Source: Verrucomicrobiota bacterium
Lineage (GTDB): Bacteria > Verrucomicrobiota > Verrucomicrobiia > Opitutales > Opitutaceae
Direction of reading: 5' to 3'
NCBI GenBank assembly: GCA_003694825.1
Contig: RFJS01000043.1
Location: 1-6,377, forward strand
DNA length: 6,377 bases
This document shows positions 1-3,881 of the stretch, in pieces. Position 1 is the first letter of the stretch. Every line of letters begins with the position of its first letter. The notes below the pieces were generated by a model. It was not told the origin of the DNA. It searched no databases and saw nothing but the letters and a program-made list of their open reading frames with translations. The position numbers and the translations under genes are program-made.

Positions 1-1
1 C

Positions 2-292
2 TATGTGGAAAAGTCGGACAATCCGGACATTGCCGATTTTCGCGGTTACGGCGACTACGGCGTCTCGCTGGAGCACGCCCGTCGGCTGAAGATCGCGGCG
101 ACTTTGCGGGTGGGTACGGGCGGACACGCGAGTGTTCTCGTGGATGCGTCGTATCCACTGCGTGCGCTCTTCAGCGCCGTCCGCTACGGGTATCTGCACG
201 TGCAATACTTCAACGGCTATGGAGAAACCCTGCGCAGTTATGATCAGCGGGGGCCATGGCAGGTGCGGGTGGGGTTGATGCTCGTGCGCTGA
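2..292 (+). CDS. pldA: Outer-membrane phospholipase A (PldA), C-terminal end only
   Basis: The last 96 residues of a gene that begins before the window. The reading frame is open from the first full codon (Tyr at 2-4) to TGA at 290-292. The segment DNPDIADFRGYG matches the DNPDI..Y.GY stretch before the last strands of E. coli PldA, and FNGYGETLRSYD matches its SGYGESLIDYN motif. The alternation of polar and hydrophobic residues suits outer-membrane beta strands. PldA family enzymes are calcium-dependent outer-membrane phospholipases (A1/A2) acting on lipids mislocalised to the outer leaflet. The catalytic His-Ser-Asn residues and calcium ligands lie upstream, so activity cannot be judged here. 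The protein ends MLVR, without the terminal aromatic residue usual for outer-membrane proteins. No clear terminator follows. Confidence 0.85.
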   Translation, partial: YVEKSDNPDIADFRGYGDYGVSLEHARRLKIAATLRVGTGGHASVLVDASYPLRALFSAVRYGYLHVQYFNGYGETLRSYDQRGPWQVRVGLMLVR

Positions 293-452
293 GAGGTCGG
301 AGGGAGCGCGGGGAAAATCGGCCCGGAAACACACGGGGATTGCAGCGCCAATGAACGGCGATCAAGATGCGTGAACCTGCAGTGGGATGCGCCCCGGTCC
401 CCTGCGATCCCGCCAAACCACCTGTCTTCGCCAGTTACCTCACCGTCTGTTC
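293..452. other. Gap between pldA and ptsI
   Basis: These 160 bases separate the PldA stop from the chosen Enzyme I start. I see no strong terminator and no Shine-Dalgarno sequence next to the start at 453. TTGCAG at 340-345 and CAAGAT at 363-368 have 17-base spacing but match the sigma-70 consensus poorly (3 of 6 each), so I do not call a promoter. No ptsH (HPr) gene is present here. Confidence 0.4.
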
Positions 453-2234
453 ATGGCAGAACCCCCCGAATCGCTGCTCAAAGGTATCGCCGTCTCCCCC
501 GGCATCGTTCACGGACCGGCCTTCGTCATCGACGATGAAGCCAGTCTGTCGGTCGTGCGCCGGGAAATCGGGGCAACCGATGTCGCGGTGGAGCTCAAGC
601 GCTTCGATGCGGCGCTGGCGGATGTGGAAAAGGCCCTGCAGCGGCTCCGGGATGATGTGCAGGAAAAAGTCGGCTCCCGTGAGGCGGAGATCTTCGAGGC
701 GCAGATCGCGATGCTACGCGATCCGATGTTCTACGATGATGTCGTGGCAACCGTGCGGGACGACCTGCGCAACATCGAGGCGGCGGTGGCGGAGACCATC
801 CAGCGGTTCTCGCGGATGCTCTCCGAGATCGAGGACCCGCTTTTGCGGGAGCGCGCCGCGGACGTGCGAGACGTCGGCAGGCGTGTCTTCGACCGGCTCG
901 TGGAGGAATCCGCCTCGGAGCTGGTGGCCATCCCGCAGGGGGTGATCCTCGTCGCGCCGGAACTGGCGCCGTCGACCACGGTGCGGCTGGATCTGAAGGG
1001 GGTTCGCGCCGTCGTCACGGAGCGGGGGGGCAAGACCTCGCACGCCGCGATTCTGATGCGGTCGCTGGGGATCCCGGCGGTGGTCGGGGTGCGGGATGCC
1101 ACCCGTGTGATCAGGACAGGCGATTCCGTGATTCTCGATGGGATCAGCGGTTCGGTCTTCGTGGGGCCAAGTGCCGCGGTCAAAGCTGAATACGCGCGGC
1201 TGGAGGCGGATCTGGAGAAGAGCACCGATGCCCTCCACGCGTTCATCGATCGGCCCGCCACCACGGCCGATGGCGAACACATCCATATTCTGGCCAACAT
1301 CGGAAAAACCGCGGACATCACGGCCGCGTTGCGTTACGGGGCGGAGGGCGTCGGGCTGTTTCGGACGGAATTCAGCTTTCTCATTCGCGATCATTACCCG
1401 ACGGCTGACGAGCACCTGGAGATTTACACCAACCTGGCCGAGCAGATTCGGCCGCGCGAAGTGGTCGTGCGGGTGCTCGACATCGGCAGCGACAAGACGC
1501 CGTGCTATTTCGATCTCACGCCGGAGCCCAACCCCTCGCTCGGCTTGCGGGGCACCCGCCTGCTGCTCAACCGCCCCGAGGTTCTCGAGGCGCAACTGCG
1601 GGCCATCCTCCAGGCGAGCGGAAACCACCGGATCTCGGTGCTGTTTCCGGGCATCGCCGGCGTCGAGGAGATCCGGGGCGCCAGGGCGGTGCTCGAGCGC
1701 ACCAAGGAACAGCTGGCCGCCGAAGGCGTGCCCTTCGATCCGGCGATCCGCGTCGGGGCGATGATCGAGCTGCCGTCGGCCGCGCTACGCATGGGGCCGA
1801 TTTTGCGCGAGGTGGACTTCGTCAGCCTCGGAACCAATGACCTGACCCAATACATTCTCGCCGCCGACCGCGGCAGTCCGGAAATGGGCCGCTACTATCG
1901 GGCGATCCATCCGGCCGTATTGCAGACCATCTGGACGGCGATCCAGGCGGCCCGGGAGGCGGGCAAGGAGGTGACCGTGTGCGGTGCGATGGCGGGAAGC
2001 CCGGAGCGGGTCGCCTTGCTGATCGGATTCGGCGCCCGCAAGCTCAGTATCGCCCCGGCCGACATTCTTGAGGTCAAGCGGATGCTCAGCGGTTTCACCG
2101 TGGCCGAAGCGGAGTCTCTGGCCCGGGAGGTTCTTGCCATGGATACGGTTGCGGAAATCGAGCAGCGGCTCGACGCCTTCAATCGCGAAGCCCGGGCCCG
2201 CGTGCGGGGCGAAAAGCGGGAAGCGCGCGCGTGA
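453..2234 (+). CDS. ptsI: PTS Enzyme I (phosphoenolpyruvate-protein phosphotransferase)
   Basis: Cytoplasmic first enzyme of the phosphotransferase system: it autophosphorylates on histidine from PEP and passes the phosphate to HPr. The protein is 593 residues; E. coli EI has 575. The N-terminal domain begins GIAVSPGIVHG (about residues 12-22). The swivelling phosphohistidine domain has GGKTSHAAI with active His197 (codon 1041-1043). The C-terminal PEP-binding barrel carries Arg304 (FRTEF), Arg340 (VVVRVLDIGSDK), Glu439 (MIELP), Asn462-Asp463 (GTNDL), Arg473 (AADR) and Cys510 (CGAMAG). All sit at a constant +8 offset from the E. coli catalytic residues, so the enzyme looks functional. The usual CGE(M/L)AG reads CGAMAG. 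I chose ATG 453 because homology starts just after it; an in-frame ATG at 387 would add 22 unlikely residues. Neither start has a Shine-Dalgarno sequence. The basic, charged tail (about the last 15 residues) is not part of the family core. HPr is not adjacent. Confidence 0.96.
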   Translation: MAEPPESLLKGIAVSPGIVHGPAFVIDDEASLSVVRREIGATDVAVELKRFDAALADVEKALQRLRDDVQEKVGSREAEIFEAQIAMLRDPMFYDDVVATVRDDLRNIEAAVAETIQRFSRMLSEIEDPLLRERAADVRDVGRRVFDRLVEESASELVAIPQGVILVAPELAPSTTVRLDLKGVRAVVTERGGKTSHAAILMRSLGIPAVVGVRDATRVIRTGDSVILDGISGSVFVGPSAAVKAEYARLEADLEKSTDALHAFIDRPATTADGEHIHILANIGKTADITAALRYGAEGVGLFRTEFSFLIRDHYPTADEHLEIYTNLAEQIRPREVVVRVLDIGSDKTPCYFDLTPEPNPSLGLRGTRLLLNRPEVLEAQLRAILQASGNHRISVLFPGIAGVEEIRGARAVLERTKEQLAAEGVPFDPAIRVGAMIELPSAALRMGPILREVDFVSLGTNDLTQYILAADRGSPEMGRYYRAIHPAVLQTIWTAIQAAREAGKEVTVCGAMAGSPERVALLIGFGARKLSIAPADILEVKRMLSGFTVAEAESLAREVLAMDTVAEIEQRLDAFNREARARVRGEKREARA

Positions 2235-2243
2235 TGCGCTTGA

Positions 2244-2293
2244 CGGGTACACCCGCGAAGCCGATCCTCGGCGGGTCATGAAGTTGCCCCGCC
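2244..2293 (+). promoter_or_regulatory. Competing inverted repeats at the ptsI/DUF2059 junction
   Basis: Four alternating complementary segments lie just after the ptsI stop. CGGGT (2244-2248) can pair with ACCCG (2251-2255). ACCCGC (2251-2256) can instead pair with GCGGGT (2271-2276). GGCGGG (2270-2275) can pair with CCCGCC (2288-2293), putting the candidate ATG at 2278 in the loop. The pairings exclude one another, as in an attenuator or a translation-coupling structure. The first has only a 2-base loop and is weak. In such GC-rich DNA short complements arise by chance, so a regulatory role is speculative. Confidence 0.25.
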
Positions 2294-2313
2294 TATCCTG
2301 CCAACTGCCCCGA

Positions 2314-2934
2314 ATGAAAAGCATCCTGCTCGCGGGTATGTCGTCCGTTGTCTTCCTGCTGCCTGCCGAAGGAGCGGCGGAAGACGATGCCGATGTCGCC
2401 GCCGCGGGCGATCAGGCTGCCGAGCGGCCCTCGGCCGAGAGCATCCACGAATTGCTGAAGCTCACGAAAGTGCGCGACCTGCTGGGGCAGATGACCGAGC
2501 AGATTTTCGCCCAGATGGAAATGATGAGCCAGGCGGCAATGAATGGATACGAGCCGACCCCGAGTCAGCAGAAACTCCTGCTGCAGCTCAAAACACGGGT
2601 GCAGGATGTCGTGCTCGAGGATCTGGACTGGGCCCGCCTCGAACCATTGTACACCGAGATCTATCAATCGGTATTCACTCCGGAGGAGGTCGAGGGCATG
2701 CTGGCCTTTTACCGCACACCGGTTGGCCAGGCGACGGTGAGCAAGACCCCGCTCGTCATGCAAATGTCGATGCAGCGCATGCAGGAGCGGATGGGGCCGA
2801 TGATGGAGAAGCTGCAGAAAATCCAGGATGATTTTGTCGCCGCGGTGAAGCTGGATGCGTTGCGTCAGCAGATGACCGGTGACGAGCAGTCGGACGCCGC
2901 AGCGGACGCTTCTGCGACCGCGGTGCCCGAGTAA
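2314..2934 (+). CDS. Exported DUF2059-family protein
   Basis: A 206-residue protein of unknown biochemical function. The N-terminus looks like a Sec signal peptide: MKS, then a hydrophobic core ILLAGMSSVVFLLP, then a likely cleavage near AEGA-AED at about residue 21, so it probably acts in the periplasm. After an acidic, alanine-rich linker (22-40), a helical region with Gln/Met-rich stretches leads to the DUF2059 signature at about 110-150, with LEPLYTEIYQSVFTPEEVEG followed by MLAFYRTPVGQ. Residues 150-180 (MQRMQERM..MMEKLQ) look amphipathic. The tail is low-complexity Ala/Asp/Thr. ATG 2314 was chosen for its compact signal peptide; ATG 2278 would add 12 residues with a basic, longer n-region and is also possible. 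Neither has a good ribosome-binding site. It lies 79 bases after ptsI on the same strand and may be cotranscribed, though a functional link to Enzyme I is not evident. Confidence 0.82.
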   Translation: MKSILLAGMSSVVFLLPAEGAAEDDADVAAAGDQAAERPSAESIHELLKLTKVRDLLGQMTEQIFAQMEMMSQAAMNGYEPTPSQQKLLLQLKTRVQDVVLEDLDWARLEPLYTEIYQSVFTPEEVEGMLAFYRTPVGQATVSKTPLVMQMSMQRMQERMGPMMEKLQKIQDDFVAAVKLDALRQQMTGDEQSDAAADASATAVPE

Positions 2935-2954
2935 GCGCCGGTCCGAAGATTCGG

Positions 2955-2992
2955 CCCGCCGCCGGGCGGGAGCGGAGCCGGGGGCTCGGCTC
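2955..2992 (+). terminator. Tandem GC hairpins after DUF2059, possible transcript end
   Basis: CCCGCC (2955-2960) pairs with GGCGGG (2965-2970) around a GCCG loop. GAGCCG (2975-2980) pairs with CGGCTC (2987-2992) around a 6-base loop. A competing longer-range pairing exists between GCTCGGC (2984-2990) and GCCGAGC (3008-3014). The first stem begins 20 bases after the DUF2059 stop, where a terminator is expected, but no T-tract follows. It could be a 3'-end stabiliser or part of a rho-dependent end. Confidence 0.3.
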
Positions 2993-3040
2993 GTCGGCAG
3001 AGACCAAGCCGAGCGGGACGGTCCGTTCCCGGATCGCCAT

Positions 3041-3052
3041 CCGGTGCACCGG
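3041..3052. repeat. Perfect 12-base palindrome
   Basis: CCGGTGCACCGG is its own reverse complement. It could be a dimeric-protein site or a cruciform seed. It does not extend beyond 12 bases on either side, and nothing nearby indicates a regulator. Confidence 0.4.
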
Positions 3053-3084
3053 TCGGCAGGTCGCGCGGAGACTGTGGCGGGCGG

Positions 3085-3105
3085 CCGGCCCGTGTGTGTG
3101 GCCGG
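3085..3105. repeat. Inverted repeat with GT-repeat loop
   Basis: CCGGCC (3085-3090) pairs with GGCCGG (3100-3105), enclosing the 9-base loop CGTGTGTGT. It lacks a T-tract on either strand, so it is not a standard terminator. It sits between the DUF2059 hairpins and the larger palindromic element. Confidence 0.4.
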
Positions 3106-3139
3106 GAATATCGATCGCCGGTGGATTCTCCAAGACTCA

Positions 3140-3249
3140 GAGCGTGTCTGAAATCCCGCAAGCCTGTCGCTGTCGCCGAAGGCGCCGCGCCGCCCTGGCC
3201 GGTGGCCATGATCGACGCCGCCGACAGGCTTCGGGCGTTTTCGACGCTC
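3140..3249 (+). repeat. ~110-base imperfect palindromic element, copy 1
   Basis: A long inverted repeat with, from outside in: GAGCGT (3140-3145) with ACGCTC (3244-3249), an asymmetric internal loop, AAA (3151-3153) with TTT (3238-3240), CCCG (3155-3158) with CGGG (3232-3235), one bulged base (3159), then a perfect 10-bp arm AAGCCTGTCG (3160-3169) with CGACAGGCTT (3222-3231). The 52-base centre can form two small hairpins: CGCC-GAA-GGCG (3174-3184) and TGGCC-GGT-GGCCA (3196-3208). This gives a multibranched fold. A diverged copy lies downstream in the opposite orientation (about 3702-3784), which suggests a dispersed repeat family. A structured RNA or a non-autonomous mobile remnant are both possible. 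No clear target-site duplication is visible. Confidence 0.6.
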
Positions 3250-3317
3250 CCGGAGGAACGGCTGTCTGATCTCTCGTGAATTCGAACCCTGTCGAAACGT
3301 TCCCGCATCCAGAAACC

Positions 3318-3710
3318 ATGAAAAACGTATCCAACATCCTCGGTGGCCTTCTGGGCCTTGTTTTCTTCGTGTTCGGGCTGAACTTCTTCCTGAAGTTTCT
3401 GCCGATGCCTCCCTTCCCGGAGGGATCGCCGGCGGCCGCGTTTATGGGGGCGATGGTTGCGACGGGCTACCTCGCCTTCGTCAAAGTGCTCGAGATCGCC
3501 GGTGCAGTGCTTGTGGCCCTGCCGAAAACGCGCGTCTTCGGGCTTCTCATACTCGGGCCGATCGTGGTGAACATTCTGGCGTTTCACATCTTTCTGCTGG
3601 GCGGCGCCGGACTGCTCGGTGTGCCGCTCTTCGTCGCCGTGTTGGCGCTCGTGCTCGCCTGGCTCGAACGCGGGCGACTTTTCGGTTGTGGCGGGCGCAA
3701 AGAAGCCTGA
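3318..3710 (+). CDS. DoxX-family small membrane protein
   Basis: A 130-residue inner-membrane protein with four predicted helices at about 7-28, 47-68, 73-95 and 98-116, and a basic cytoplasmic-type tail (LERGRLFGCGGRKEA). The long first helix followed by a Pro-rich loop (FLPMPPFPEG, 27-36), the helix bearing FVKVLEIAGAVLVAL, and the overall length suit the DoxX/DoxX-like family. The biochemical role of these proteins is mostly unsettled and no substrate can be inferred. I chose ATG 3318 (MKNVSN) because it leads directly into the first helix; a GTG at 3276 would add 14 residues with no membrane character. Neither start has a nearby Shine-Dalgarno sequence. The final codons and the TGA stop (3708-3710) fall inside a palindromic repeat copy, and another copy lies upstream, so the gene is bracketed by inverted copies. 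It converges on the beta-galactosidase gene. Confidence 0.78.
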   Translation: MKNVSNILGGLLGLVFFVFGLNFFLKFLPMPPFPEGSPAAAFMGAMVATGYLAFVKVLEIAGAVLVALPKTRVFGLLILGPIVVNILAFHIFLLGGAGLLGVPLFVAVLALVLAWLERGRLFGCGGRKEA

Positions 3711-3784
3711 GCGGGCGTCGCAACAGGCCGAAAACGGTTACGGACGGCGCTTGCGGCGACAACGACGAGCTTCGGGCTTTTGCG
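3702..3784 (-). repeat. Diverged palindromic element, copy 2 (inverted relative to copy 1)
   Basis: Read on the minus strand, 3772-3745 matches plus-strand 3160-3187 at 23 of 28 positions with no gap. The adjoining minus-strand 3784-3757 matches the reverse complement of the other arm of copy 1 (3243-3216) at 21 of 28. Similarity resumes at the far end, where GGCC, CGACGCC and CAGGCTTC (minus strand, down to 3702) occur in the same order and nearly the same spacing as at 3204-3232. The palindrome is eroded: its arms retain only GAAGC (3702-3706) with GCTTC (3769-3773). It overlaps the 3' end of the doxX-like gene and includes its stop codon. Confidence 0.5.
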
Positions 3785-3798
3785 ATACGGCCGAATGA

Positions 3799-3820
3799 CC
3801 CGCGAGCCGGCTTCCGCGGG
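3799..3820. repeat. 6-bp inverted repeat in the convergent gap
   Basis: CCCGCG (3799-3804) pairs with CGCGGG (3815-3820); the 10-base interior contains the palindrome AGCCGGCT. No T-tract follows. It lies between repeat copy 2 and the terminator and may reinforce transcript ending. Confidence 0.4.
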
Positions 3821-3839
3821 ATTGCGAAGGCATTGACGG

Positions 3840-3873
3840 TCCGGCGGCGCCATCGGCACCGCCGGATCTTTCT
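3840..3873 (+). terminator. Rho-independent-type terminator after the doxX-like gene
   Basis: TCCGGCGG (3840-3847) pairs with CCGCCGGA (3859-3866). After a C/A mismatch, GCC (3849-3851) pairs with GGC (3855-3857) around an ATC loop. TCTTTCT (3867-3873) follows on the plus strand. Strong stem plus T-rich tail indicates termination of plus-strand transcription about 130 bases after the doxX-like stop. It also lies directly beyond the beta-galactosidase stop on the minus strand, where the stem could still act, although no T-tract follows in that direction. Confidence 0.7.
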
Positions 3874-3881
3874 GGCGCGAT

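Larger units (their letters stand above)
2935..3317. other. Structured non-coding region between DUF2059 and doxX-like genes
   Basis: These 383 bases contain no convincing gene. The open frames crossing them are arginine- and proline-rich, resemble no family I know, and overlap the neighbouring gene or hairpins. The span holds a series of inverted repeats, listed separately: two adjacent hairpins after the DUF2059 stop, a 12-base palindrome, a 6-bp hairpin, and a ~110-base palindromic element. The last 68 bases before the doxX-like start contain CGGAGGAAC (3251-3259), about 60 bases from ATG 3318 and so too far to be its ribosome-binding site. I see no clear sigma-70 promoter. Confidence 0.6.

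Noticed and set aside
340..368. Possible sigma-70 promoter for ptsI (TTGCAG, 17 bases, CAAGAT)
   Set aside because: Only three of six bases match in each box; such matches are expected by chance, and promoter rules in this organism are unknown.
714..1628. 304-residue open frame antisense to ptsI
   Set aside because: It mirrors the codon pattern of a well-supported Enzyme I gene in GC-rich DNA; its translation is low-complexity Arg/His/Pro-rich with no family resemblance.
2879..3151. 90-residue plus-strand open frame after DUF2059
   Set aside because: Overlaps the DUF2059 coding end in another frame, is Arg/Pro-rich, and runs through GC hairpins; no start signal or homology.
3140..3249. Interpretation of the palindromic element as a tRNA or a complete insertion sequence
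   Set aside because: No tRNA arm consensus (no TTC-type T-loop, no CCA end) and no transposase coding capacity; flanks show no convincing target-site duplication.
3281..3296. Short inverted repeat TTCGA/TCGAA upstream of the doxX-like start, considered as an operator
   Set aside because: Only 5 bp with a 6-base gap, not repeated elsewhere in the window, and no regulator gene nearby.
2865..3587. 240-residue minus-strand open frame across the intergenic region and doxX-like gene
   Set aside because: Highly charged, no recognisable domain, antisense to a clear membrane-protein gene and spanning several hairpins.
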